Part shown: piece after piece, positions 56,115-64,000 of the stretch
How the letters are laid out: each line of letters starts with the position of its first letter
How positions within the stretch are numbered: the first letter of the stretch is position 1
DNA from: a virus
Strand: one strand, 5' to 3'
DNA length: 64,000 nt
IMG/VR virus record: IMGVR_UViG_3300044742_000232
Span: 26,475 to 90,474 of that record
Notes under the pieces: generated by a model
Told to the model about the DNA's origin: nothing
The model's database searches: none
Seen by the model: only the letters and a program-made list of their open reading frames with translations
Translations under genes and position numbers: made by a program

Positions 56115-59104
56115 TAATATTCTTCTACAATAACGATGCCGATCTTGCCAGCACCACCATTGTTTGTTCCTGCGAGGCCAGATCGTGTGCCTCCACCACC
56201 GCCACCACCATAACCTTGTCCCGCAGCACCAACAGAGTTTGCAGTTGCAGCAGCAGTGGCTCCTCCCCCAAATATCGTTGATGCTCCAGCACCACCACCA
56301 GAACCGCCACCATAACCTGTTCCACCAGTGGCGTTTACATCTCCAGAAGAACCAACACCACCAGCACCACCAGCACCCGTTGCGCCCGAACCACCAGCAC
56401 CAGCTGATCCGCCTGTAGCTGAAACAACTGCTCCAAAAGAAACGGTGCCTCCAGCTGCGCCAGTTCCAGCGGCGGGCGGAACAGTAACAGCTACAGAGCT
56501 TGTTCCAGTTACATCAGAGAATTTTATTCCAGCGCCACCAGCGCCCCCACCGCCACCTTGGCCAGGAACTACTGCGCAACATTGAGTTACAGCAACTCCA
56601 GCACCACCGCCACCGCCTCCACCGACAACTGTAACCTTGACTTTCTTGCAGCCTGTTGGTCTTGTCCAAGTGCCATTAGCGACAAAGACCTGAACAGTTG
56701 GAACGATGGCAACTTGTAAACCATTGACAAACAAACTTGAGGAGTTTATAGAAACGTTGACTGTAGAGTTACCAATTGATAAGCGTGTAGTATCAAGAAA
56801 GACGTTTGCACCAGTTAGAAATGCCGTAGCGTTAACTGTTGCAGAACCAATAACAAGCTGTGTAGGCTGAAGGTTTGCAGTTCCCGTTGCGTTGGCGACT
56901 TGAACTATAATAGAATTGGCTAGTAAGTTTGCTGTGCTGTTTCCAACAGATATTTTGACAGTATCAATAAGAACATTGGCACCCATTTTAATGAGTGTGG
57001 TATTAGCAATAAACCCACCAATTGTCAGAGTATTAGCTATGGTCGCATTGTTTGTAGCTTTATCAAAAGTGAAACCAGCTGTGCCAAGGAATGCGCCTGA
57101 ATCATTAAACTGGACTTGTGTATTAGCGCCTCCGGGAGAACCACCAGCCCCTCCAGTAATAGCAACACCATTCAAAGCAAATGCGGTGCTGTTGACCGTG
57201 GCATTTACAGTAGAGTTGCCTACAAAAAGACGTGTGGTATCAAGAAAGACGTTGGCACCAGCAATATGAGCAGTTGTATTTACTGTTGCAGAACCAATAA
57301 CAAGCTGTGTAGGCTGAAGGTTTGCAGTTGCCGTAGCGTTCGCAACTGAAATCAGAATTGAGTTGGCTAAGAGGTTGGCGGTTGAGTTGCCAACAGATAA
57401 AGTTGTGGTATTCAAAAATACATTCGCTCCAGCAGTAAGACCGGCTGGATTGATGTAAGACACCATAGTTGAGTTGGAATAGGTGAGGTTAGCAGAGATA
57501 ACAACAGCATTTACTGTGCTGTTTCCAACACCTAATCCTGTTGCTGACAAAATAATGTTAGCACCCATATAGAATGCTGTGGTATTGACAACTGCGCCAC
57601 CAATGACCAACTGATTAGGCTGGAGGTTTGCTGTAGCTGTAGAGTTAGCTAGAGAAACGAGAATAGAGTTAGCTAAGAGATTTGCTGTGGAGTTTCCAAC
57701 GGATAGCTTAGTAGTATCAAGAAAAACGTTTGCACCTGAAAGAAAAGCAGAAGCATTTACAGTAGCAACACCAATTACAAGTTGGGTTGGTTGTAGGTTT
57801 GCAATACCCGTAGCGTTCGCAACTGAGACAAGTATGCTATTTGCCAGTAGATTGGCAGTGCTATTGCCAATTGATAAGACTGTAGTGCTAAGAAAAACAT
57901 TTGCTCCAACTGTTGCTTGACTAGAATTAACTGTAACTGTTCCTGAAAAAACTGCGGCTATAGAATTTACAACAGTGTTGACTGTAGAGTTACCGACAAA
58001 AAGTTTAACAGTATCAATAATGACATTTGCACCTTCAGCAAAAGCAGTAGTGTTGACAACGCTGGTGCCTATTGTTAGCAATCCAGGTTGAAGGTTAGCT
58101 ATGCCTGTGGAATTAGCAATCGTTGCAAGAATAGAATTGACACTTAGATTGGCTGTGGAATTGCCAACAAAAATGTGTGTTGCATCTATGAGAACGTTCG
58201 CACCAGCTGCATAGGAAGTGGAATTAATAACCATAGCGCCAGTTCCGCCAACGCTAACGGATGTGACATTGACAATAGAAACGCCAATGGTTAAAGATGT
58301 TGGTTTTAGATTTGCTGTGCCATCAGCATTTGCGAATTGCAAAAGAATACTGTTAGCAAAGAGATTAGCTGTACTATTTCCAACTTTTATAGAAACAGTG
58401 TCTATGAGAACATTTGCCCCAGCTGCGATAACAGTAGAGTTGACAACACTGGTGCCTATCGTCAACAATCCAGGCTGAAGGTTTGCTATACCTGTAGAGT
58501 TAGCAACTTTGACAAGGATACTGTTAGCAAAGAGGTTGGCTGTGGAATTGCCTGAAGCAAAGATAACACTGGTGAGAGTGTTTCCAACAGTTACATTGTT
58601 TGTGCTCTTATCAAAAGTGAAACCAGCTGAGCCATTGAAATATTTGCTATCATTGAATTGGACCCAAGTGTTTGAGCCTCCAGCATAATCAATCGTAACC
58701 CATTGACCAGCTGCATAGCCTTCAAAAGATTCTAGGTCTGTGTTATATCGGAAGTATCCATTACCAGCTGGAGAAGGACGATTGGCGTTGTTGCCGGAAG
58801 GGATATCAGCAGCATAACCAACATTCCAAACGAAGTTAGTATTAGCAAAGTCTTGAGTAATGAATGTCGCTTGAGCATAAGCATTACTGACAAATGCAGA
58901 AACGTCAAAGTCAACATCCATAATCGCATATACAGCTGTATCATTGGCTGTATACATCTGGCGATCTGGAACATTGAGAGCCAGATCGCCAGGACGTAAA
59001 TCTTCTAGAGTCGGAACTTCCCCTGCCACGCCACTGACAAGGATTTGCCTATACTTGAACCGGCCTTTTATTAATTCTTTTGTGTAGGTTGAAGTATTGG
59101 CCAA
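56111..59104 (-). CDS. Long repetitive tail fibre with glycine-rich tip
   Basis: 997 aa. The N-terminal 160 residues (ELIKGRFKYRQILVSG, RPGDLALNVPDRQMY, RYNTDLESFEGYAAGQWV) look like a fibre-attachment domain. Then about eleven roughly 57-residue repeats built on VGNSTANLLANSILVxVAN and NLQPTQLVIG. The end is a GGGGGGGAG adhesin module with a CC pair. Largest fibre in the window; probably trimeric. Confidence 0.8.
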   Translation of the reverse strand: MANTSTYTKELIKGRFKYRQILVSGVAGEVPTLEDLRPGDLALNVPDRQMYTANDTAVYAIMDVDFDVSAFVSNAYAQATFITQDFANTNFVWNVGYAADIPSGNNANRPSPAGNGYFRYNTDLESFEGYAAGQWVTIDYAGGSNTWVQFNDSKYFNGSAGFTFDKSTNNVTVGNTLTSVIFASGNSTANLFANSILVKVANSTGIANLQPGLLTIGTSVVNSTVIAAGANVLIDTVSIKVGNSTANLFANSILLQFANADGTANLKPTSLTIGVSIVNVTSVSVGGTGAMVINSTSYAAGANVLIDATHIFVGNSTANLSVNSILATIANSTGIANLQPGLLTIGTSVVNTTAFAEGANVIIDTVKLFVGNSTVNTVVNSIAAVFSGTVTVNSSQATVGANVFLSTTVLSIGNSTANLLANSILVSVANATGIANLQPTQLVIGVATVNASAFLSGANVFLDTTKLSVGNSTANLLANSILVSLANSTATANLQPNQLVIGGAVVNTTAFYMGANIILSATGLGVGNSTVNAVVISANLTYSNSTMVSYINPAGLTAGANVFLNTTTLSVGNSTANLLANSILISVANATATANLQPTQLVIGSATVNTTAHIAGANVFLDTTRLFVGNSTVNATVNSTAFALNGVAITGGAGGSPGGANTQVQFNDSGAFLGTAGFTFDKATNNATIANTLTIGGFIANTTLIKMGANVLIDTVKISVGNSTANLLANSIIVQVANATGTANLQPTQLVIGSATVNATAFLTGANVFLDTTRLSIGNSTVNVSINSSSLFVNGLQVAIVPTVQVFVANGTWTRPTGCKKVKVTVVGGGGGGGAGVAVTQCCAVVPGQGGGGGAGGAGIKFSDVTGTSSVAVTVPPAAGTGAAGGTVSFGAVVSATGGSAGAGGSGATGAGGAGGVGSSGDVNATGGTGYGGGSGGGAGASTIFGGGATAAATANSVGAAGQGYGGGGGGGTRSGLAGTNNGGAGKIGIVIVEEYY

Positions 59105-59112
59105 GTCTCAAT

Positions 59113-59391
59113 TCATTCCGTTTTTTTCAGATCAATCCAGCGGTCAGCCGTTTCGTCTTTCACTTCAATTACTTTAGGAAGATCAACAACCTTATTATTG
59201 ATTGTTTTAAGCTCCTTTAGTTGTACTTCATATTCTTCTTTTAGTTTCACAACTTCCTCACGCAGTTTATGAAGTTCTCTATCTAGATACTCAACTTGTG
59301 CGCTCTGATAAATCTTAGTTTTGTTAAGCTCCGCGATTTCAGCTTGAGCCTTATCAATATAGAATTGAATGAAGTCTGGTGTTATATCCAT
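59113..59391 (-). CDS. Coiled-coil protein, 92 aa
   Basis: Nearly all heptad repeat (VEYLDRELHKLREEVVKLKEEYEVQLKELK), framed by an N-terminal FIQFYIDKAQAEIAEL. Probably a fibre chaperone or oligomerisation protein because of its place between fibre genes. Confidence 0.6.
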   Translation of the reverse strand: MDITPDFIQFYIDKAQAEIAELNKTKIYQSAQVEYLDRELHKLREEVVKLKEEYEVQLKELKTINNKVVDLPKVIEVKDETADRWIDLKKTE

Positions 59392-59417
59392 AGTTTTACT
59401 TTCCTTTCAAAAATGTT

Positions 59418-59741
59418 TCAATATGTTGCAGAGGGACTGATTGTGCAGATACCCTCAACTACGCGCGTAACAGCATTGCCGCTACTCACAATTTCACAGT
59501 CATAAACATAGCGACCTGGAGTCAATAAATCGGTTTCTTCATTTGTCATAGACATTGAGACTTGATCATCCGATATGCTACAAGTAAATGATGCTGAGTT
59601 TGAAGAAGCCCAGTGTTTACGCAGTTTGGCCCTAGCTGAATAGCCAGTTAGGTCTATAGATTCTCCTTCCTCGTTTTGCACCGCAATTAAGAAGTTTACA
59701 TCCGTGCCTTGATCAATAAAAATATTCTTTTGTCTTGCCAT
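59418..59741 (-). CDS. BppU-like N-terminal beta-sandwich protein
   Basis: 107 aa. FIDQGTDVNFLIAVQNEEGESIDLTGYSARAKLRKH is the pattern of phage baseplate upper-protein N-terminal domains; RYVYDCEIVSSGNAVTRVVEG completes the beta sandwich. Probably attaches fibre components to the baseplate. Confidence 0.65.
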   Translation of the reverse strand: MARQKNIFIDQGTDVNFLIAVQNEEGESIDLTGYSARAKLRKHWASSNSASFTCSISDDQVSMSMTNEETDLLTPGRYVYDCEIVSSGNAVTRVVEGICTISPSATY

Positions 59742-59748
59742 CTGTTTT

Positions 59749-61416
59749 TTATGCTGCTATTTTTGTAATGATTATACGGGCACTAGACCCAACAAGCAAA
59801 GGTGTAACAGTGCCTTTACTTCCTGCTATTGCTCGGGCTTTTGAAGTACGTTCGCCTATCATCTCTGTTGGACCAGTTTGTTGACTACCACCAATTACTA
59901 CTTTTTCTGTTCTGGTATTATTTAGGCTCATATCAAAATGATGTTTAGCAGATGCAAGCTGCCTTGTTCCAGAAGAATATACTCTATCGTTAGCTTCAGT
60001 TTTGGAGAAGTCCCCAAAAATAGGTATGACAATGACATCATTTTCTTCAGTTTGTGATACATTTCCTTGGATAGGAACTTCTCCCATACAATCAATTGTA
60101 TCATCATCTTCAGTGTTAGAGACTAACCCTTGAACAGAAACTTCACCAGATGAAATGATAGTATCATCACCTTCAAGGCCAGACAGATTACCATTTATAG
60201 CTAAAGCACCGGCTGAAATAAAGGTATCATCATTTTCAATTTTAGATAGATCACTATTTACAGCTAAGGCGCCAGTTGAAATAACACTATCATCAGCTTC
60301 AGTTTTTGATAGAATGCCTTGTGGGCCGCTGATAACACCAACGGATGTAATTGTATCATTTTCTTCAGTTTTAGAAAAAATACTCTGAACTGAAGTTTGT
60401 GTAGTAGAGGAAATCGTATCATTTTCTTCAGTTTTAGAAGATATTCCTTGAACAACGGTTTGACCAGCAGAAAGAATAGTATCATTGGCTTCAGAAATAG
60501 TAGCATCACCAACACTTTCTTGTGCAGAGGTGCCTGTTGCTGATAATGTATCTCCAGTTTCAGTTTTAGATAGATTAGCCTGAAGTGATATAACACCAGC
60601 AGATGAAAGAGAATCATTTTGTTCTGTACCAGCAAAATCACTTTGAAGTGAGATCGCACCAGCAGAAGAAAGTGAATCGTCTGCTTCGTTCTTTGAAACA
60701 GTACCATTAACAGGAATTGTGCCGGCAGATGTGCTTGTATCATTAGCTTCAGTTTTGGAAAGCTCCCCATTAACAGGAATTGTTCCACCTGAAGAAATTG
60801 TGTCACTGGCCTCGGTTTTAGAAAGATTGCCTTGAATATCAGCAACACCAGCTGATGTAATTGAATCATTCGCTTCAGTTTTAGAAGCATCGCCTTGAAC
60901 AGCAGAAATGCTTGTAGAAGAAAGAGAATCATTGGTTTCAGTTTTAGAAAAGTCGCCAATGATGGTAAGTGTGGCAGCAGAAGAAAGAGTATCGCCTGCT
61001 TCTGTAATAGAGGCAGAACCAGTTATACCACCTTGAACCCCAGCGGAAGAAAGAATATCGCCTGCTTCAGTAATAGAAGCTACACCAATGTTTTCTCCAT
61101 TAATACCAGCAGAAGAAAGAGTATCGCTGGCTTCAGTTTTGGAAAGAGTGCCTTGAATATCAAGTATGGCTGTTGATGTAACTGTGTCATCAGCTTCAGT
61201 TTTAGAAAGTGTGCCTTGGATATCAAAAGCACCAGCAGAAGAAAGAGTATCATCAGCTTCAGTAATAGTGCTGTCAATAAGAAGATCAATTACACCATCA
61301 GCAAGAACAGTATCATCCTGTTCTGTGTTTATAATGTCAGCTGCAATTTCACTAACGCGAAGAGTTACATCGTTAGGATTGGCATGACCTTGATAAAGAA
61401 AAATTCCTTGGGGCAT
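59749..61416 (-). CDS. Tandem-repeat virion protein (about 22 TExxDT repeats)
   Basis: 555 aa. About 22 copies of an 18-21 residue unit, consensus LSKTEADDTISSAGxxxIQG, fill residues 30-480; the C-terminal 75 residues are unique (KHHFDMSLNNTRTEKVVI...RTSKARAIAG). The regular acidic pair suggests a calcium-bound beta-solenoid, by analogy only. Similar repeats occur in other phage fibres. The number of units probably varies by slippage. Confidence 0.7.
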   Translation of the reverse strand: MPQGIFLYQGHANPNDVTLRVSEIAADIINTEQDDTVLADGVIDLLIDSTITEADDTLSSAGAFDIQGTLSKTEADDTVTSTAILDIQGTLSKTEASDTLSSAGINGENIGVASITEAGDILSSAGVQGGITGSASITEAGDTLSSAATLTIIGDFSKTETNDSLSSTSISAVQGDASKTEANDSITSAGVADIQGNLSKTEASDTISSGGTIPVNGELSKTEANDTSTSAGTIPVNGTVSKNEADDSLSSAGAISLQSDFAGTEQNDSLSSAGVISLQANLSKTETGDTLSATGTSAQESVGDATISEANDTILSAGQTVVQGISSKTEENDTISSTTQTSVQSIFSKTEENDTITSVGVISGPQGILSKTEADDSVISTGALAVNSDLSKIENDDTFISAGALAINGNLSGLEGDDTIISSGEVSVQGLVSNTEDDDTIDCMGEVPIQGNVSQTEENDVIVIPIFGDFSKTEANDRVYSSGTRQLASAKHHFDMSLNNTRTEKVVIGGSQQTGPTEMIGERTSKARAIAGSKGTVTPLLVGSSARIIITKIAA

Positions 61417-61433
61417 TTTAAAAAGTTACCCCT

Positions 61434-61772
61434 TTAGTTTGGCGACCCAACTAGAGTATTGACTGTTGTTCCAAAAACATCAGGGGCACCAGCTTTATAT
61501 GCCACAACAAAAAACGTTAAGAGATTTCCATATATATCTACAGCCTCGCCGCCAGTAACGTCAAAAGTATAATTGCCATTTGCGTCAGAAACCGTTGCGC
61601 CTCTTAACAATCCTGACACAGTTTCATAAATCTCAACGCTGCAATCACCCAAAGCTGCCCCGGCTGAATCGCGCGTTACACCACTAACAGTATAACGTGT
61701 CGGTTTGAAATATGTGGTAACGTCAAAGACCACTCTCATGGCCCCCACAAATGGCATTGGTGTTGTGACCAT
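61434..61772 (-). CDS. Carboxypeptidase-regulatory/Ig-like virion protein
   Basis: 112 aa. YTVSGVTRDSAGAALGDCSVEIYE followed by SDANGNYTFDVTGG is the CarboxypepD-regulatory-like Ig fold, frequent as a decoration on phage tails and fibres. Probably exposed and carbohydrate binding; inferred. Confidence 0.65.
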   Translation of the reverse strand: MVTTPMPFVGAMRVVFDVTTYFKPTRYTVSGVTRDSAGAALGDCSVEIYETVSGLLRGATVSDANGNYTFDVTGGEAVDIYGNLLTFFVVAYKAGAPDVFGTTVNTLVGSPN

Positions 61773-61775
61773 GTT

Positions 61776-62315
61776 TTAATTCAATGACTGAATAAAGGCA
61801 TATTGAGGTGTTACAGTGCCAGCAACAGAAAGTGTCCAACCGATGCAAATGCCGGTCGGGATAGAAACGTCAACAGTAGCAGAAGTGCCTCCAAAAGAAA
61901 CAGCAACCGCAGCACCAGCAGCACCGGGAGTGCCTGTGGTGAAACGTCCAGTGCCAATCACAGTTGAGTTGACGCCGGGAGCGCCTACAGTTCTACAAAC
62001 GCAAACGAAATCCAGCATCCAAGGGTGTGCAGTTGTTGCGCCTGGAGTTGTTACAGCGACAACGTTTGGACCCATAGTGATACCAGCAGCGACAGTCAAA
62101 CCAAAACGAGGTGTGATAATAAGTGTGCCGGTAGCAGCAAAAGACATAATACCGCCAGCAGTAACACGCCAGATTTTTCCAGGCCGAGCTTCGTTAGCGC
62201 CAATTGGTGTAAAGTTGCTAACGTTCCAAAGAATAGTTTCTGAAGTGGCTGTAACGGCTGTGAGGTTCGCAATAGGCGGCTCTGCCATTACATCGGCAAA
62301 ATATTGTCTACTCAT
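61776..62315 (-). CDS. Virion structural protein, 179 aa
   Basis: Beta-rich, low-charge sequence (ETILWNVSNFTPI, AATGTLIITPRFGLTVAAG, TSATVDVSIPTG). Similar proteins accompany fibre genes in many tailed phages. No catalytic motif. Starts 2 bp before the end of its neighbour's coding region. Confidence 0.6.
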   Translation of the reverse strand: MSRQYFADVMAEPPIANLTAVTATSETILWNVSNFTPIGANEARPGKIWRVTAGGIMSFAATGTLIITPRFGLTVAAGITMGPNVVAVTTPGATTAHPWMLDFVCVCRTVGAPGVNSTVIGTGRFTTGTPGAAGAAVAVSFGGTSATVDVSIPTGICIGWTLSVAGTVTPQYAFIQSLN

Positions 62316-62316
62316 A

Positions 62317-62724
62317 TTAGGCGTTTCCTGCGCTTAGAGAAAATGTATTGATTGTGATTGACTGACCAGAGTTAACAGCAACGTTGTCAAGGGTCATATC
62401 TCCCCCGCCACCTGTATTTGTGACAGTACCTTGAATATGGGCAGTAGTTCCATCAAGCGCATAAATTCTAAAATGTGCGATAGTTCCACTCGCATCAGCT
62501 GAAGTATCTTGCCAAGTGCCAGATTTAGCTTTACTACCAGAAGCAGCAGCGGCCATCCAATCTACAGGTAAGCTAAGTGTTGCGATAACAGTACCAGAAT
62601 CAGCAGTTGCAACGTCAGCTGGAGCGGCACCCGTTCTCAGTTTTAAAACAGCTGAAATGCCTATTGTTGATTCTACTGCATCTAGTTTAGCATTACGAAC
62701 TGCGACTGAATATTGTAGTGCCAT
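62317..62724 (-). CDS. Virion structural protein, 135 aa
   Basis: MALQYSVAVRNAKLDAVESTIG, then LKLRTGAAPADVATADSGTVIATLSLP, is a widespread phage structural protein pattern, found beside tail or head-decoration genes. All-beta, no Cys. Late motif 33 bp upstream. Confidence 0.7.
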   Translation of the reverse strand: MALQYSVAVRNAKLDAVESTIGISAVLKLRTGAAPADVATADSGTVIATLSLPVDWMAAAASGSKAKSGTWQDTSADASGTIAHFRIYALDGTTAHIQGTVTNTGGGGDMTLDNVAVNSGQSITINTFSLSAGNA

Positions 62725-62756
62725 TTATTATCCCTTTAAAAAGTTCTTCTTTCTAG

Positions 62757-62763
62757 TATTTAG
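62757..62763 (-). promoter_or_regulatory. Late-promoter-like CTAAATA
   Basis: Leftward CTAAATACTAGAAAG before the 62317 gene, located at the very end of the preceding fibre gene. Confidence 0.6.
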
Positions 62764-62766
62764 TTT

Positions 62767-63780
62767 TTAAGCAGACACAGCAATAGCATGACGAAACCCT
62801 TTGACAGTCGTGTTATTGGTGGCGCCGGTATAGCCTAAAAGGACATGTGTAGCATTTACTGTAGCTGTAAATGCTGCAATATCTGTGTTGGTGTAGATCG
62901 TAGCATATTCAGTCATGTAGGCTTGACCTCCATTATGAATGACAAGGATTTCGGTTGTTTGATAGGCATTTGCTGTGTTATCTTTGATAGATAATTGATA
63001 TTTTGCAGAACGATAATCGGCTATGAAAAAGCTATCAATAACGACTTCTGTAAGCACAGCCGAGTTAGCATAAATCTGAGAAATGCGCCCTTGTCCAAAG
63101 TTTAGAATGTTCAGGGTAAGAGTATTAGCAAGGGTAGCATTGTTTGTGGTTTTGTCAAAAGTAAAGCCATTTGTACCATTGAAGTCGCCTGAATCGTTGA
63201 ACTGAACGTTTGTGTTTGCACCCTCAGGCGTGCCAGAACCAGAACCACCTGTTGCAGAAATGGTGATATCAACTGTGTTATTTGCAACATTATCTTCTAC
63301 AATAACTGTAGCTGTTCCGCCTTGAAGGAAATTGATTCTTGGTCTGTCCCCAATATTTACTTCATTATTAGCGACAACGATATGTGAATCAAGATTTGTA
63401 TAGCTCTTTCCATTTACACGAATACCCAGTGTATTGGCCAGAAAGCCAACGGTTGAGTTTCCAACGGTGAGATTGCTAGCAGTAATCTGTGTTGAATTAG
63501 CAACAGTATTGACAGTTGAGTTTCCAACAGATAAAGTGCTACAATAAATTGCAAGAGTGCCATTGGCTTGGACATTACCGCCCCGAATTACATTAGCAGC
63601 AAAGGTATTGGCAGCAAAGATACCATTGACAAAGCCATTACCTGTAGAGACTGAACCGTTTGCAGTTAGATCAACAGTTACAGCATATTGGTTAGCTAAG
63701 TCAATAAGAAGATTAATCTTATCAAAGACACTTTGGAAATTCTCAATTGCTGTATTAACGGGAACGATAGTAACTGTCAT
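62767..63780 (-). CDS. Fibre-like virion protein with GNST repeats
   Basis: 337 aa. N-terminal helix IENFQSVFDKINLLIDLANQ, then two GNSTVN repeats as in the long fibres, a SNTNVQFNDSGDFNGTNGFTFDKTTNNATLANTL segment matching the 56111 fibre, and a unique C-terminal domain (NTDIAAFTATVNATHVLLGY). No glycine-rich tip. Likely a shorter fibre or connector. Confidence 0.65.
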   Translation of the reverse strand: MTVTIVPVNTAIENFQSVFDKINLLIDLANQYAVTVDLTANGSVSTGNGFVNGIFAANTFAANVIRGGNVQANGTLAIYCSTLSVGNSTVNTVANSTQITASNLTVGNSTVGFLANTLGIRVNGKSYTNLDSHIVVANNEVNIGDRPRINFLQGGTATVIVEDNVANNTVDITISATGGSGSGTPEGANTNVQFNDSGDFNGTNGFTFDKTTNNATLANTLTLNILNFGQGRISQIYANSAVLTEVVIDSFFIADYRSAKYQLSIKDNTANAYQTTEILVIHNGGQAYMTEYATIYTNTDIAAFTATVNATHVLLGYTGATNNTTVKGFRHAIAVSA

Positions 63781-63785
63781 TTAAT

Positions 63786-64000
63786 TTATGTAATCCAGTT
63801 CTTTCCTATTGGCCCGAGATAAGTGTCTTTATATTCCAGTTGTATTATTCTCTTTTCCAATTCCTCTAGTTTCTTTTCAAAACGTCGTCTTTGAAGAATG
63901 GCTTCTTTTTGTAGTTTATATCGCTCTAGATCATGCTCATTTTTATTTATGAGAGCTTTTGTTGAATCATCTATCTCCCAGCCATCTTTTTCAGTCTTCA
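63786..64000 (-). CDS. Coiled-coil protein, N-terminus beyond window
   Basis: At least 71 residues ending in GPIGKNWIT. A charged coiled coil (ERYKLQKEAILQRRRFEKKLEELEKRIIQLE) dominates. Same setting as the coiled-coil protein at 59113, so perhaps a fibre-assembly partner. Confidence 0.5.
   Translation of the reverse strand, partial: KTEKDGWEIDDSTKALINKNEHDLERYKLQKEAILQRRRFEKKLEELEKRIIQLEYKDTYLGPIGKNWIT

Noticed and set aside
59919-59925. CTAAATA inside the 59749 repeat gene
   Set aside because: It lies within coding sequence 178 bp from the next start, beyond the usual distance; kept only as an example of background occurrence.
60264-60959. 231-aa leftward ORF rich in Leu and Phe
   Set aside because: Out-of-frame translation of the 22-copy repeat gene; its periodicity copies that of the real frame.
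1-64000. CRISPR array, integrase, attachment site, IS element or plasmid origin
   Set aside because: No regularly spaced direct repeats, recombinase motifs or terminal inverted repeats with a transposase were seen; the only mobile genes are homing-type endonucleases.

Overview
This window is part of the genome of a T4-superfamily myovirus (contractile-tailed, strictly lytic type). The diagnostic evidence is an almost complete leftward head-neck-tail block in T4 order (genes 13, 14, 15, 16, 17, 18, 19, 20, 21, 22, 23) together with the recombination and late-transcription genes 46, 47, 55, uvsW and uvsY. All core proteins are close to T4 lengths but clearly diverged. Two small exported proteins end in a Cys-rich module resembling the alphaproteobacterial BA14K family, so an alphaproteobacterial (perhaps rhizobial) host is likely, though this is an inference. 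No integrase, attachment site, IS element or CRISPR array is visible.

Layout. (1) 1-17.2 kb, leftward: accessory enzymes (glycosyltransferase fragment, adenine methyltransferase, DUF1937, peptide deformylase, HAD phosphatase, SLOG protein, cPPR receiver), then genes 46 and 47 separated by a tRNA-Met-like gene and an unusual Tat-signal protein that carries the C-terminal motif of the major capsid protein. A lineage-specific cluster of small CAxGW proteins flanks sigma factor gene 55, and uvsW and uvsY follow. A 630-bp gene-free stretch (11.2-11.8 kb) holds a palindromic, two-way sigma70-like promoter and a chain of stem-loops that may be a structured RNA. (2) 17.3-28.4 kb: mostly rightward small early genes (exported protein, J-domain protein, HD hydrolase, many unknowns) with a leftward pocket at 18.4-21.4 kb (YkgJ-type, zinc-ribbon and ADP-ribosyltransferase-like proteins) and an isolated leftward tail-tube paralogue. 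(3) 28.4-31.1 kb: a glycine-rich fibre and small exported or unknown proteins. (4) 31.1-32 kb: a GIY-YIG homing endonuclease facing the capsid gene. (5) 32-51.7 kb: the leftward virion block, interrupted by a papain-like protease, prohead core-like proteins, a NUMOD-type endonuclease remnant, exported proteins and a multi-helix-turn-helix protein. (6) 51.9-64 kb: lysis/membrane-like genes, a cupin, and a long fibre and adhesin region with highly repetitive proteins.

Two promoter classes can be read by eye. Strong sigma70-like promoters (TTGACA/T, 17-bp spacer, TATANT) drive accessory and early genes, often as divergent pairs. A T4-late-like heptamer, CTAAATA (TATAAATA before genes 18 and 19), precedes many virion genes, consistent with gp55-dependent late transcription. 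Exported and early genes are often preceded by strongly base-paired leaders.

Start sites were chosen from Shine-Dalgarno context. Coordinates of features too short for routine ORF calling were counted by hand and may be off by a base.
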